From NCBI RefSeq assembly GCF_004114955.1, contig NZ_CP030053.1, positions 62,001-126,000 on the forward strand: 64,000 nt of DNA, written 5' to 3'. This stretch comes from Bradyrhizobium guangzhouense (GTDB taxonomy: Bacteria > Pseudomonadota > Alphaproteobacteria > Rhizobiales > Xanthobacteraceae). The notes under the pieces were generated by a model, which saw nothing but the letters and a program-made list of their open reading frames with translations, had not been told where the DNA came from and did no database searches. Below are positions 39,581-50,589 of the stretch, in pieces. Made by a program: the position numbers and the translations under genes. Numbering within the stretch: position 1 is the first letter of the stretch; each line of letters opens with the position of its first letter.

Positions 39581-40924
39581 TCATGCAGGAGGCGTGCCGT
39601 TGAGTCCGAGCACGTGGCCGGCGAGATAGAGCGAGCCTGTGATCAGGATGCGCGGCGGCACCTCATAGGCGAGCTTCGCCAGGGAGCGCAGCGCGGCCTC
39701 GATACCGGGCGCGATCTCGACGCGCATGCCGAGGCTGCGGACGGCATCCGCAAGACGGTCGACCGGCATCGCATTCTCGGTGTCGGGAATAGGCACCGCG
39801 ATGATGTGACGCGTGAGCCCGGCGAAATTGGCGAGAAACGCCTTCGCATCCTTGTTGGCCATCATGCCCGCGATGACGACGAGGGGCCGCGACACCCGCT
39901 CTTCGAGATCGCCGAGCGCGGCGGCGGCGACGCGGCCGCCTTCGGCATTGTGCCCGCCGTCGAGCCAGATCTCCGACCCCTGCGGTCCGAGAGCGAGCAA
40001 CTCGCCCGAAGTGAGCCGCTGCATCCGCGCCGGCCATTCGGCGCTGAGGATGCCGGCCTCGAACGCCGCCTGATTGACCCCAAAAGTCTGGATCGCACGC
40101 AGCGTCGCAATGGCAAGGCCGGCATTGTCGAACTGGTGGCGGCCGAACAGGCGCGGCGCAGCGAGATCCATCAGGCCGCGCTCGTCGGAATAGACCAGGC
40201 GGCCATGCTCGACATTGACGTGCCAGCTCTCGTTCGCGGCAAACAGCGGCGCCCGCATCTGCCTGGCCTGCGCCTCGATGACGGCCATCGCCTCGCCCGT
40301 CTGCTCGGCACAAATCACCGGCACCCCGCGCTTGATGATCGCGGCCTTCTCGGCGGCGATCGAGGCCAGCGTGTCGCCGAGGAAATCCATGTGGTCCATG
40401 CTGACAGGCGTGATCACGCAGGCCGCCGGCGTATCGACCACATTGGTCGAATCCAGCCGGCCGCCGAGACCGACTTCGAGCAGCACCGCGTCGGCAGGGT
40501 TTTGCGCGAACAGCAGGAATGCGGCTGCGGTCTTAAGCTCGAAGACCGTCGCAGGCTCGCCGGCATTGACGCGCTCGACCTGTTCCAGTGCCGCGCGCAA
40601 TTCGTCGTCGGAGACGAGCACGCCGCCACCGGCGCGGCCGAGCCGGAAACATTCGTTGATGCGGACCAGATAGGGCGAGGTGTAGGCGTGGGCGCGCAAG
40701 CCGGCCTTCTCCAGCGTCGCGCGCAGATAGGCCACCGTCGAGCCCTTGCCGTTGGTGCCGGCGACGTGGATCACCGGCGGCAGCTTGCGTTCCGGGTGAT
40801 CGAGCCGCTCGAGCAGGCGATGCATCCGCTCGAGCCCGAGATCGATACGCTTCTGATGCAGGGCCGACAGCCGCCCGATCACTGCATCGAGCGACGCCTT
40901 TGCGCTGTCAGGAGATGCGTTCAC
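39581..40924 (-). CDS. folC: Bifunctional dihydrofolate/folylpolyglutamate synthase FolC
   Basis: Adds glutamate to dihydropteroate and to folates. The 447 residues contain the Mur-ligase-type P-loop [20 protein letters not shown], the catalytic [21 protein letters not shown] and the C-terminal domain with [11 protein letters not shown]. The start overlaps the accD stop by four bases, so it is the last gene of the trpF-trpB-trpA-accD-folC run found in many alphaproteobacteria. Confidence 0.95.
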   Translation of the reverse strand: MNASPDSAKASLDAVIGRLSALHQKRIDLGLERMHRLLERLDHPERKLPPVIHVAGTNGKGSTVAYLRATLEKAGLRAHAYTSPYLVRINECFRLGRAGGGVLVSDDELRAALEQVERVNAGEPATVFELKTAAAFLLFAQNPADAVLLEVGLGGRLDSTNVVDTPAACVITPVSMDHMDFLGDTLASIAAEKAAIIKRGVPVICAEQTGEAMAVIEAQARQMRAPLFAANESWHVNVEHGRLVYSDERGLMDLAAPRLFGRHQFDNAGLAIATLRAIQTFGVNQAAFEAGILSAEWPARMQRLTSGELLALGPQGSEIWLDGGHNAEGGRVAAAALGDLEERVSRPLVVIAGMMANKDAKAFLANFAGLTRHIIAVPIPDTENAMPVDRLADAVRSLGMRVEIAPGIEAALRSLAKLAYEVPPRILITGSLYLAGHVLGLNGTPPA

Positions 40925-41862
40925 GCGTGCGGCGCGGCCGGGGCCGTCTCGGGAGCCGATACGATCTGCGCCGGGGTCGTCACCGGCTGGACCGATTTCG
41001 AGGCGCCATCAAGCGCCGGCGCCCTGGTCAGCAGCCGGCACAGCCGCGCCAGCGTCGGACGCAGCTCGTGGCGATGCACGACCATGTCGACCATGCCGTG
41101 CTCTTTCAGATATTCGGCGCGCTGGAAACCTTCCGGCAGCTTCTCGCGGATGGTCTGCTCGATCACGCGCGCGCCGGCAAAGCCGATCAACGCGCCGGGC
41201 TCGGCGATCTGCACATCGCCCAGCATCGCATAGGATGCGGTGACGCCGCCGGTGGTCGGGTTGGTCAGAACGACGATGTAGGGCTGCTTGGCCTCGCGCA
41301 GCATCTGCACCGCGACGGTGGTGCGCGGCATCTGCATCAGCGACAGGATGCCTTCCTGCATGCGCGCGCCGCCCGAGGCGGCGAACACGATGAAGGGCGA
41401 CTTCTTCTCGACCGCGAGCTCGAGCCCGCGGACGATGGCTTCGCCCGCGGCCATGCCGAGCGAGCCGCCCATGAAATCGAAATCCTGCACGGCGACGACC
41501 ACGCCGGCGCCTTCGAGCTTGCCGTAGCCGACCTTGATCGCATCGTTCAGATTGGTGCGCGCCCGGGCATCCTTGATGCGGTCGACATACTTCTTCTCGT
41601 CGCGGAACTTCAGCGGATCCGGCGTCACGTCGGGCAGGGCGACGTCGAACCAGGTCTCGTTGTCGAAGATCGACTTCAGCCGCGCCACCGCGCCCATGCG
41701 CATGTGGTAGTTCGAGCCGGGAATGACGAACTGGTTGGCCTCGACGTCCTTGTAGAACACGAGCTGTCCGGAATCCGGGCACTTGATCCAGAGATTCTCC
41801 GGCGTCTCCCGCCGCAGCATGTTGCGGATCTTCGGCCGGACCACATTGGTAAGCCAGTTCAT
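40921..41862 (-). CDS. accD: Acetyl-CoA carboxylase carboxyltransferase subunit beta AccD
   Basis: With AccA it transfers carboxyl from biotin to acetyl-CoA, the first committed step of fatty-acid synthesis. The carboxyltransferase core is complete ([58 protein letters not shown]). The N-terminal zinc ribbon is degenerate: only [11 protein letters not shown] keeps a Cys and the later pair is replaced ([10 protein letters not shown]), so zinc is probably not bound. Other Rhizobiales look similar. The 313 residues are family length. Confidence 0.95.
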   Translation of the reverse strand: MNWLTNVVRPKIRNMLRRETPENLWIKCPDSGQLVFYKDVEANQFVIPGSNYHMRMGAVARLKSIFDNETWFDVALPDVTPDPLKFRDEKKYVDRIKDARARTNLNDAIKVGYGKLEGAGVVVAVQDFDFMGGSLGMAAGEAIVRGLELAVEKKSPFIVFAASGGARMQEGILSLMQMPRTTVAVQMLREAKQPYIVVLTNPTTGGVTASYAMLGDVQIAEPGALIGFAGARVIEQTIREKLPEGFQRAEYLKEHGMVDMVVHRHELRPTLARLCRLLTRAPALDGASKSVQPVTTPAQIVSAPETAPAAPHA

Positions 41863-41956
41863 GGTTTGCTCCGATGTGCGAACCCGCTGGGGATCGCCTG
41901 AAGGGATATATGGCGGCCGGGTCTTTGCCCGGCAAGCCGCGGTGCCGCCCGCGTTA

Positions 41957-42005
41957 GAGCATGATCCGGAAAAGTGTGAAGCGGTTTTCCGACAGGATCA
42001 TGCTC
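41957..42005. repeat. Palindromic repeat between accD and trpA
   Basis: GAGCATGATCC and GGATCATGCTC are perfect 11-base arms around an inner GGAAAAG...GGTTTTCC dyad. From memory this GAGCATGATCCGGAAAAG element is common between genes in rhizobial genomes. Confidence 0.75.
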
Positions 42006-42032
42006 AAACGAAAGCCAAAGCGGAATTATGGC

Positions 42033-42865
42033 CTATTCGGCCGCTTGTTTGGCGGCCTTGACGCCCTGGGCCAGGGCCGCAGTCAGCTCGGCCACGGCGT
42101 TAACGGTTTTGGCGGTTGCCCGTCCCTCGGCATCGAGGCTGTTCTTGAGCGCGTCGACCAGCGCGGTGCCGACCACCGAACCATCGGCCTTCTCGGCAAT
42201 GGCGCGCGCCGCCTCCGGCGTTCGGATGCCGAAGCCGACGCAGATCGGCAGCCCGGTATGCCGCTTGATGCGCGCGACGGCCTGACCGACGACATTGGCA
42301 TCCGCTGCTGCTGCACCGGTGATGCCGGCGATCGAGACGTAATAGACAAAGCCCGAGGTGTTCGTGAGCACTGCGGGCAGGCGCTTGTCGTCGGTGGTCG
42401 GGGTCGCCAGGCGAATGAAGTTCAGCCCCGCCTTCAGCGCGGGAATGCAGAGCTCGTCGTCTTCCTCCGGCGGCAGATCGACGATGATGAGGCCGTCAAC
42501 GCCTGACGACTTGGCATCCGCCAAGAACTTGTCGACGCCGTAAATGTAGATCGGATTGTAATAGCCCATCAGCACCAGCGGCGTGACGTTGTCCACCTTG
42601 CGGAAGCCGCGCACGAGATCGAGCGTCTTCTTCAAGGTCATGCCGACCTTGAGCGCGCGCAAACCTGCCGCCTGAATCGAGGGACCGTCCGCCATCGGAT
42701 CGGTGAAGGGAATGCCGAGCTCGATGACGTCGGAGCCGGCCTTTGGCAGCGCCTTGACGATCTCGAGCGACGTCGTGGGATCGGGATCGCCCGCCATCAC
42801 ATAGGTGACAAAGGCCGCGCGGCCCTGCTTCTTCAGCTCGGCGAAACGGGTGTCGATACGCGTGG

Positions 42866-42869
<4 letters not shown>
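42033..42869 (-). CDS. trpA: Tryptophan synthase alpha chain
   Basis: Cleaves indole-3-glycerol phosphate to indole and glyceraldehyde 3-phosphate. The catalytic Glu and Asp are in [21 protein letters not shown]. Phosphate-binding loops [13 protein letters not shown] and [14 protein letters not shown] are present. The 278 residues are normal. The ATG overlaps the trpB stop by four bases, coupling the two subunits. Like its neighbours it is followed by accD and folC. Confidence 0.96.
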
Positions 42870-44079
<1,210 letters not shown>

Positions 44080-44083
<4 letters not shown>

Positions 44084-44739
44084 CGAACGCTCAACTCTCG
44101 AGTGGCGCGCGCGGCGCGAATGAAGGCCTTGATCAGCTCCGGGTCTTTCACACCGGGGGCGCTCTCGACACCGGAGGAGACGTCGACGCCGCCGGCACGG
44201 GTGATGCGAACGGCCTCGGCGAGGTTTTCGGCATCAAGGCCGCCCGAAACCATATACGGCAGATCGAGCTCCAGGTTTTCCAGCAGATGCCAATCGAAGG
44301 GCGCGCCCAAGCCGCCGGGGCGGGTCGCATCCTTCGGCGCCCGGGCATCGAACAGGATGCGATCGGCGACCGCGGCATAGCCGGGCAGCACGGCGAGATC
44401 CGCGGATGTTGCAACCGGTACCGCCTTCATCACCGGGCGGCCGAACTTCTGCTTGATGTCGCGCAAGCGCGCCACGCTCTCCCGGCCGTGGAGCTGGAAG
44501 ATGTCGGGCGACAGCGCGTCCATGATGTTGTCGAGCGTGGCATCGTCGGCATCGACCGTGAGCGCCACTTTCAGTGCGCGCTTTTTCACCTGCCGGCCGA
44601 GTTCGCGCCCCGTCTCCAGCGAGACGTGCCGCGGCGAGGGCGGAAAGAACACGAAGCCCACCATGTCGGCGCCCGCATCGAGCGCCGTTTGAAGCGTCTC
44701 GCGCGTGGACAGGCCACAGATCTTGACGAGCAGGGACAT
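44080..44739 (-). CDS. trpF: Phosphoribosylanthranilate isomerase
   Basis: Amadori rearrangement in tryptophan synthesis. The catalytic Cys is in [13 protein letters not shown] and the Asp in FDARAPKD. The phosphate loops [14 protein letters not shown] (as [10 protein letters not shown]) and [15 protein letters not shown] complete the (beta/alpha)8 barrel. The 219-residue protein is the first gene of the trpFBA-accD-folC run. No leader peptide or trp attenuator is obvious in the 64 bases before it. Confidence 0.95.
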
Positions 44740-44803
44740 GGTCTCAATGCAGATGGTGGCCGCAAGTGGCGGCCGGGAAACGGGCTTTTCAGTTGGGCCG
44801 CTT

Positions 44804-45196
44804 CTACAACGTCGCGCGCTGCTTGTCTCGCCCGATGGCCCCGTAAAGGCCGACCCCTGAGGGCACCGGGAGGCGCTGGGCCTCGGGCTTTGCCGGGGCC
44901 GTCTGGGCCCGCAGGCCGGCCAGTTCGCTCCTTACGGCCCGGGCATCGGCCTCATGCCGGCGTGCGGCACGCCGCCAGTGCCGCTGGCCGAACCAGACGG
45001 CGCAGCCGCCGGCGATGACGCCCACGGCAGCCACCAGGATCAGCAGGAGAAACAGCGGCAGCGTGACCGACAGGGCCGGATCGGCCGCCATGAAGGGATC
45101 GAAGGAGACAGTGACGAAATGCCGGTTGGCGACGGCGAACGTCACCAGGATGAGACCCAGCGGAATCACGATCAGCGCGGTCAGGAATTTTCGCAT
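44804..45196 (-). CDS. LapA-domain (DUF1049) inner-membrane protein
   Basis: A 130-residue protein with two transmembrane helices (about residues 5-24 and 42-68) separated by AVANRHFVTVSFDPF, the LapA/YciS signature. A charged cytosolic tail follows. E. coli LapA helps control lipopolysaccharide synthesis; here the role is inferred only from the family. It lies between ihfB and trpF on the same strand, next to ihfB as in many proteobacteria. Confidence 0.82.
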   Translation of the reverse strand: MRKFLTALIVIPLGLILVTFAVANRHFVTVSFDPFMAADPALSVTLPLFLLLILVAAVGVIAGGCAVWFGQRHWRRAARRHEADARAVRSELAGLRAQTAPAKPEAQRLPVPSGVGLYGAIGRDKQRATL

Positions 45197-45267
45197 CGCG
45201 ATCGCTCGTCTTGAATCAAGCTTGCGGCCGCATCATGCGGCCATCAGGTAAAACCCGGACGACAGAC

Positions 45268-45573
45268 TTAATCGGGCGCGCCCGGATCCGGATGGTCGCG
45301 GTTGAGCCGCTCGCGCATTTCCTTGCCGGTCTTGAAGAACGGAACGCTCTTCTGATCGACGGGGACATGGGCGCCGGTGCGCGGATTGCGGCCGGCGCGG
45401 GCGGGGCGATGCTTGACCGAGAAAGCGCCGAAGCCGCGCAGCTCGACGCGGTCACCGCGTGCGAGTGCCGCTACGATCTCTTCGAGAATCGCATTCACAA
45501 TGTTCTCGACATCCCGCTGGTACAGATGCGGGTTGTGCTCGGCGATACGCTGAACAAGTTCGGATTTGATCAT
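45268..45573 (-). CDS. ihfB: Integration host factor subunit beta
   Basis: DNA-bending protein of the HU/IHF family that works with IhfA. The 101 residues start [20 protein letters not shown], and the beta-arm reads [30 protein letters not shown] with the conserved Pro that inserts into the minor groove. The N-terminus with NPHL and the rpsA-sppA-ihfB-lapA order favour IhfB over IhfA or HU. Confidence 0.94.
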   Translation of the reverse strand: MIKSELVQRIAEHNPHLYQRDVENIVNAILEEIVAALARGDRVELRGFGAFSVKHRPARAGRNPRTGAHVPVDQKSVPFFKTGKEMRERLNRDHPDPGAPD

Positions 45574-45755
45574 CGAGAGATAGGACCCGGAAGCGTGCGG
45601 ATGACCATTTCCGTGAAAATGCCTTGATCTGTCAAGACGCTAAATGAAGGTTGCGCGTCGTGAAAATGCGTGACATTTGCCGAAAAAGCGGGCTGCGAAG
45701 CTACCCGCCAGACGGGAAAAAGGTCCGGAGCTCGCGCGGTTCCGTCAGTTTCAGG

Positions 45756-46736
45756 TCAATTCGACGCAGCCGGCTCCCACAGGGCCAGCATTCCATCCAA
45801 CCCGGCACGATCGACCGCCTGCGCAAGGCCGGTTTGCTCGATTTGATGCGCAATCGCGCTGAATCCAAGCGCTTCCAGCGTTACTGAGGCCGCGGTCTTG
45901 AGGAACGTCAGGTCGCCGAAGCGGGGCTCGAGCTTGTAATCGCGCACCGAAAGACCCTTCTTGACGCCCTTCTGCTCCTCGAGCCAGGTCACCGCGGTCT
46001 TCTCGTCGCCGAGCTGATCGATCAGCTTGAGATCGATCGCCTGGCGGCCCGTGAAGACGCGGCCATCGACCACTTTTTCGAGCTGCGTGTCATCCATGCC
46101 ACGGCGCTGCTTCACCAGATCCTTGAACCAGGCATAGGAATCCTTCACCAGCGCATCCAGCGCCGCGCGCGCTTCCGGACTGGTCGGCTCAAAACCGTTG
46201 GGCGCGGCCTTGAGCGGCGTGGATTTTACCTCCTCGACCTTGACGCCGATGGTCTTCAGCAGCTCGGTGAAGTTCGGAAACTGGAACAGCACGCCGATCG
46301 AGCCGACCAGCGAGCTTTGCTGGGCGATGATGTGATCGCTTGCGATCGCGGTGATGTAGCCGCCGGAGGCCGCAAGGCCCTCGACCACGACGACCAGCGG
46401 CTTCTTCGCCTTCAGGCGCGTCAGGGAATCATAGAGCTGCTCGGAGCCGGCGGTGGTGCCGCCGGGCGAATTGATGTGAACGATCACGGCAGCGGCCTGC
46501 GAATTCTCCAGCCGCTCCAGCGCGTGCGTGCGCTCGGCATCGCTGCGGATCAGGCCCTCGATCTGCACACGCGCGATGGAGCCTGCGGAGACGAAGCTGC
46601 CGCGCGCGCCAGGCGTCGCGATCATCGCAATGCCCGCGATCGCGGCGATCGCGATCAGCGCGGCCATCACGCGCCAGAACGTCAGCTTGCGGCGGATCCT
46701 GCGGCGATCGACGATGATGTCCGAATCGAGCGACAT
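45756..46736 (-). CDS. sppA: Signal peptide peptidase SppA
   Basis: Membrane-bound serine protease that degrades cleaved signal peptides. One transmembrane helix lies at about residues 23-44. The nucleophile Ser is in VEGLAASGGYITAIASD, flanked by INSPGGTTAGSEQLY and the conserved SSLVGSIGVL. The general-base Lys is probably in VKSTPLKAAPNGFEP. The 326 residues correspond to the short (single-domain) SppA. It is cotranscribed in the rpsA-ihfB region. Confidence 0.93.
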   Translation of the reverse strand: MSLDSDIIVDRRRIRRKLTFWRVMAALIAIAAIAGIAMIATPGARGSFVSAGSIARVQIEGLIRSDAERTHALERLENSQAAAVIVHINSPGGTTAGSEQLYDSLTRLKAKKPLVVVVEGLAASGGYITAIASDHIIAQQSSLVGSIGVLFQFPNFTELLKTIGVKVEEVKSTPLKAAPNGFEPTSPEARAALDALVKDSYAWFKDLVKQRRGMDDTQLEKVVDGRVFTGRQAIDLKLIDQLGDEKTAVTWLEEQKGVKKGLSVRDYKLEPRFGDLTFLKTAASVTLEALGFSAIAHQIEQTGLAQAVDRAGLDGMLALWEPAASN

Positions 46737-46914
46737 CGAGATATCTCCAAATGAAAGGCCGCTGGCAGTTGTGCCGTCACGACGTGACCATCAGCTTGTC
46801 TGGATACATCAATTGCGGCGCAATTTGAAGAAAACAAGGCCTGGTGAGAGCCAAGGAAGCCGCAACAAACTCATTCGTCATCCCCGCGAAGGCGGGGATC
46901 CATAGCGACCGCAA

Positions 46915-46943
46915 CAAAAAAGCCCCGGCTCGCGCCGGGGCTT
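46915..46943 (-). terminator. Rho-independent terminator of rpsA
   Basis: On the minus strand AGCCCCGGC / GCCGGGGCT form a 9-base stem followed by a run of T. It lies 27 bases past the rpsA stop. A second GC-rich dyad (ATCCCCGCGAAGGCGGGGAT) lies 15 bases further on. Confidence 0.88.
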
Positions 46944-46969
46944 CCCTGTCAGCGAAACGAACGTTTCGC

Positions 46970-48676
46970 TTACTTGCTGTCGCGATTCTTGAGCGCGGTG
47001 CCCAGGATGTCGCCGAGCGTCGCACCCGAATCCGAGGAGCCGTATTGCGCGATGGCTTCCTTCTCTTCGGCGACTTCGAGCGCCTTGATCGACACCTGGA
47101 CCTTGCGGGCCTTCTTGTCGAACTGGATCACGCGGGCATCGACCTTCTCGCCGACGGCGAAGCGTTCGGCGCGCTGGTCGTTGCGGTCACGCGCGAGCTC
47201 CGAGCGCTTGATGAAGGTCGAGAAGTCGGTCCCGGCGATCTTCACCTCGATACCGCTTTCCTTCACTTCGAGCACTTCGCAGGTCACGACGGCGCCCTTC
47301 TTGACATCGCCCGGCTCGGCGAAGGGGTCGCCTTCGAGCTGCTTGATGCCGAGCGAGATGCGCTCCTTCTCGACGTCCACATCGAGCACCACGGCCTTCA
47401 CCATGTCGCCCTTCTTGTAGTTGTCGATCACCTGCTCGCCCGGAAGCTTCCAGTCGAGGTCGGAGAGATGGACCATGCCGTCGACGTCGCCCTCGAGGCC
47501 CAGGAACAGACCGAACTCGGTCTTGTTCTTGACTTCGCCCTCGACCACCGAACCGGTCGGGTGACCTTCGACGAAGACCTCCCAGGGGTTGCGCATGGTC
47601 TGCTTGAGGCCGAGCGAGATGCGGCGCTTGACGGAATCGACTTCCAGCACCTGCACGTCGACTTCCTGCGAGGTCGACACGATCTTGCCGGGGTGCATGT
47701 TCTTCTTGGTCCACGACATCTCGGAGACGTGGATCAGGCCTTCGATGCCCGGCTCGAGCTCGACGAACGCACCGTAGTCGGTGATGTTGGTGACGCGGCC
47801 GGTGAAGCGGGCACCCAGCGGGTACTTGGCTTCGATGCCCTGCCACGGATCGTCCAGCAGCTGCTTCATGCCCAGCGAGATGCGGTGCGTCTCGTGGTTG
47901 ATCTTGATGATCTTGACCTTCACGGTCTGGCCGATCGAGAGCACCTCGGTCGGGTGGTTGACGCGGCGCCACGCGATGTCGGTGACGTGCAGCAGGCCGT
48001 CGATGCCGCCGAGATCAACGAACGCACCGTAATCGGTGATGTTCTTGACCACGCCGTCGATGACCTGGCCCTCTTCGAGGTTCTGCACCAGCTCCTGACG
48101 CTGCTCGGCGCGGGTCTCTTCGAGAACCGTGCGGCGGGACACGACGATGTTGCCGCGGCGGCGGTCCATCTTGAGGATCTGGAACGGCTGCGCGTTGTTC
48201 ATCAGCGGCGCAACGTCGCGGATCGGACGGATGTCGACCTGCGAACGCGGCAGAAAGGCAACGGCACCGTCGAGGTCGACGGTGAAGCCGCCCTTGACCT
48301 GGTTGAAGATGACGCCCGTGACCTTCTCGTTGTTCTGGAATGCCTTCTCCAGCTTGCCCCAGCTCTCCTCGCGGCGCGCCTTGTCGCGCGACAGCACGGC
48401 CTCGCCGAGGGCGTTTTCGATGCGATCGAGGAACACTTCCACCTCGTCGCCAACCTTGATTTCGCTGTCACGGCCGGGGCCGGAAAATTCGCGCAGCGCA
48501 ACGCGGCCTTCGGTCTTCAGGCCGACGTCGATGACGGCCATGTCCTTTTCAATAGCAACCACCTTGCCCTTGACGACGGAGCTCTCCTGCAGGTTGCCAC
48601 CTGCGAAGGACTCGTCGAGCATCGCGGCGAAATCGTCACGCGACGGGCTATAGGTATCAGCGGAAGTCGAAGCCAT
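46970..48676 (-). CDS. rpsA: 30S ribosomal protein S1
   Basis: Multi-domain mRNA-binding protein of the small ribosomal subunit. With the ATG at 48676 (GGAG six bases before) the product has 568 residues. Six S1/OB repeats are visible, for example GKVVAIEKDMAVIDVG, GVVKNITDYGAFVDLG, GRVTNITDYGAFVELE and GEVKNKTEFGLFLGLE, each followed by an HVTD/HVSE/HLSD-type strand. The tail ends ILGTALKNRDSK. The frame is open 78 bases further but without family support. Confidence 0.96.
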   Translation of the reverse strand: MASTSADTYSPSRDDFAAMLDESFAGGNLQESSVVKGKVVAIEKDMAVIDVGLKTEGRVALREFSGPGRDSEIKVGDEVEVFLDRIENALGEAVLSRDKARREESWGKLEKAFQNNEKVTGVIFNQVKGGFTVDLDGAVAFLPRSQVDIRPIRDVAPLMNNAQPFQILKMDRRRGNIVVSRRTVLEETRAEQRQELVQNLEEGQVIDGVVKNITDYGAFVDLGGIDGLLHVTDIAWRRVNHPTEVLSIGQTVKVKIIKINHETHRISLGMKQLLDDPWQGIEAKYPLGARFTGRVTNITDYGAFVELEPGIEGLIHVSEMSWTKKNMHPGKIVSTSQEVDVQVLEVDSVKRRISLGLKQTMRNPWEVFVEGHPTGSVVEGEVKNKTEFGLFLGLEGDVDGMVHLSDLDWKLPGEQVIDNYKKGDMVKAVVLDVDVEKERISLGIKQLEGDPFAEPGDVKKGAVVTCEVLEVKESGIEVKIAGTDFSTFIKRSELARDRNDQRAERFAVGEKVDARVIQFDKKARKVQVSIKALEVAEEKEAIAQYGSSDSGATLGDILGTALKNRDSK

Positions 48677-48944
48677 TTGTTCTCCAGTTGCGGATGTCTT
48701 GCCGGCCGTTGGGTTCATGGGCGTATCGCGCACGCAGTGTCGGAAGGCCCGCAAGACCTTCGAGCGACCGCTCGTTGCTCCGGCCTGGAGCCGAAACAGC
48801 GAAAGCGGGCCGGCAGAGGCCCGCGCGTTCGATACGTGGAAATCGTTGTGTCCGGAGCCTGGATCGCGTCGGTCCCCAAGCAGGGACCGAGAGTATCGAC
48901 CTCAAAGAGCGGGAGCGGGCGCTTCCTCCAATGACGGCTGCGGC

Positions 48945-49583
48945 TTAACCCCGCGACCGGCCCGCTCGGACGGCCTCGATAATGTCGATGGCGGCCCGGA
49001 CGCCGCCTTCTATATCCAGTTGGGAGTTATCTAGCAAGTAAGCATCCGCCGCTGGTTTTAAGGGCGCAATCGGCCGGTTCTTGTCCCGTTCGTCGCGCTG
49101 GATGATGTCCGCCAGCACGGCTGCCTCGTCCGCCTCCTCGCCCCGCGCCTTGGCCTCCATGGTGCGCCGGCGGGCCCGAACCCTGGGGTCGGCCACGACG
49201 AAGATCTTCACGTCGGCATCCGGGCAGATCACGGTTCCGATGTCCCGTCCGTCCAGCACCGCCCCGGGCGGATCGGCGGCGAATTGCCGCTGGAAATTGA
49301 CCAGGACCTCGCGAACCCTCGGGATGGCCGAGACAATGGAAGCGCCCTCGCCGGCCTTCTGGGTCTTTAGCGCGGGATTGCCGAATTTTTCCGGATCGAG
49401 TTCCAGGGCGGCCTGCACCGCGGCGACCTCGTCCCTGAGATCATGGCCTGATTCCATCAGGGCGTAGGCGACCGCGCGATAGATCACGCCGGTATCGAGA
49501 TGACGATAACCGTAGTGATGGGCAAGGCGCTTGCCGAGCGTGCCCTTGCCCGAAGCTGCGGGTCCGTCGATGGCGATGATCAT
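48945..49583 (-). CDS. cmk: Cytidylate kinase
   Basis: Phosphorylates CMP and dCMP with ATP. The P-loop is [20 protein letters not shown], and [29 protein letters not shown] and the lid ARRRTMEAK follow. The ATG at 49583 starts the normal Cmk N-terminus and gives 212 residues; an upstream frame is open but lies in the preceding gene. In relatives it sits directly between aroA and rpsA, but here two extra genes separate it from aroA. Confidence 0.95.
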   Translation of the reverse strand: MIIAIDGPAASGKGTLGKRLAHHYGYRHLDTGVIYRAVAYALMESGHDLRDEVAAVQAALELDPEKFGNPALKTQKAGEGASIVSAIPRVREVLVNFQRQFAADPPGAVLDGRDIGTVICPDADVKIFVVADPRVRARRRTMEAKARGEEADEAAVLADIIQRDERDKNRPIAPLKPAADAYLLDNSQLDIEGGVRAAIDIIEAVRAGRSRG

Positions 49584-49588
49584 ATGAC

Positions 49589-49996
49589 TTAAACCTTGGC
49601 TGTCTGCGGCCGGCGCGCGCGTCGCAATGGCCGTTCTTCGGTGAAAATATTGCGGGACGCGAATTCTGCGGGGCTGGCGAAGGTGAGATATTCGCGCATT
49701 GCGTCGGACGGGGATGACGCGGTAAACCACGGCTCAGCTAGACGCCGGGCCGGATTGCAGACCCACGCCGGCACCCGGCCAAGCCGACGTTGCTTGGATA
49801 GATATTCGGCGATCGCGCCGACCAGGGCATCGAGCCGGTCGTTTTGCGTCAATGCCGGCTCGTCCTCGATTGTCTCGTATTGAGCCTCGCTCGATCCAGC
49901 CAAATCGAACGTGTCTACGAATTCGGCCAACGTCGCGTCCTGCGGTGCGCCGGCGCGAATGCAGTCGACAGCTTCAGCGAGGGTATTTGGGCGCAT
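49589..49996 (-). CDS. Uncharacterised partner of the upstream nucleotidyltransferase
   Basis: A 135-residue, mostly helical, soluble protein with no motif I recognise ([20 protein letters not shown] at its start; a Trp-containing [17 protein letters not shown] segment; basic C-terminus). It overlaps the nucleotidyltransferase gene by 23 bases and ends five bases before the cmk start, so all are on one transcript. The tight overlap suggests the two proteins act together, perhaps as a toxin-antitoxin-like pair. That is inference. Confidence 0.55.
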   Translation of the reverse strand: MRPNTLAEAVDCIRAGAPQDATLAEFVDTFDLAGSSEAQYETIEDEPALTQNDRLDALVGAIAEYLSKQRRLGRVPAWVCNPARRLAEPWFTASSPSDAMREYLTFASPAEFASRNIFTEERPLRRARRPQTAKV

Positions 49997-50579
49997 TCGC
50001 TCCTCCCCCGAGGTCCATGTGCTTCAACAAGAAGCGCTGCTTCTCCGAGGACGCCGCGCTCACCGGAAAATACCGGCCGAGCAGAACTATAGCTTCCTCT
50101 ACGGTCGAGATCCCAACCACTTTCATCAAGTTCAAGATATCCAGCCGTTCCGTCTCCCCGCGTACGGGATCCGCGATGCGGAAAGCCTTCAATTTCAATG
50201 CGAGAAGGTAAGCAGCAGACGGCACCGAAACCTCAAGCCCTGGCGGTGAGCCGTCGCGCGGGAAACTGCCGAATTCGAGATGATCCGCGGCGCGGTCTGC
50301 CAACGGGCTGAGATGGAAGACGACGTGATCGTTGAGCCAGTCAGCGTCCCATCCGTTTCGCGCGGCGATTTCGGCTGTCGTCCGCGCCAGCCAATCGGGC
50401 AGGGGATGCTCCAGCTTCGAGACATCGACGTCTTCGGTCGCAAAGCGAAAATTGCTGGCGAGCATGAGGGCCGAGCCACCATAGACCGCAATTTGAAGCT
50501 TGGTTCCGGCCTCGGCCGCAGCACGGCCGATCGAATCGAAAGCATCCAGCAGAGCATCGCGGTCGAAGGCTGCGCTCAT
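49974..50579 (-). CDS. Nucleotidyltransferase-fold protein (DUF6036-like)
   Basis: A 201-residue protein with the minimal nucleotidyltransferase signature YGGSALMLASNFRFATEDVDV: the GGSA loop followed by the D-x-D metal site. A helical C-terminal part (AAYLLALKLKAFRIADPVRGETERLDILNL) is like AbiEii/MNT-type enzymes, several of which are toxins that transfer nucleotides to tRNA or to proteins. The start at 50579 lies 11 bases from the aroA stop. It forms a pair with the overlapping downstream gene and interrupts the usual aroA-cmk linkage. Confidence 0.7.
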   Translation of the reverse strand: MSAAFDRDALLDAFDSIGRAAAEAGTKLQIAVYGGSALMLASNFRFATEDVDVSKLEHPLPDWLARTTAEIAARNGWDADWLNDHVVFHLSPLADRAADHLEFGSFPRDGSPPGLEVSVPSAAYLLALKLKAFRIADPVRGETERLDILNLMKVVGISTVEEAIVLLGRYFPVSAASSEKQRFLLKHMDLGGGANAPKYPR

Positions 50580-50589
50580 GGCAGCTGCC

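Noticed and set aside
44740..44803. trp leader or attenuator before trpF
   Set aside because: The 64-base spacer has no Trp-rich leader peptide and no alternative hairpins.
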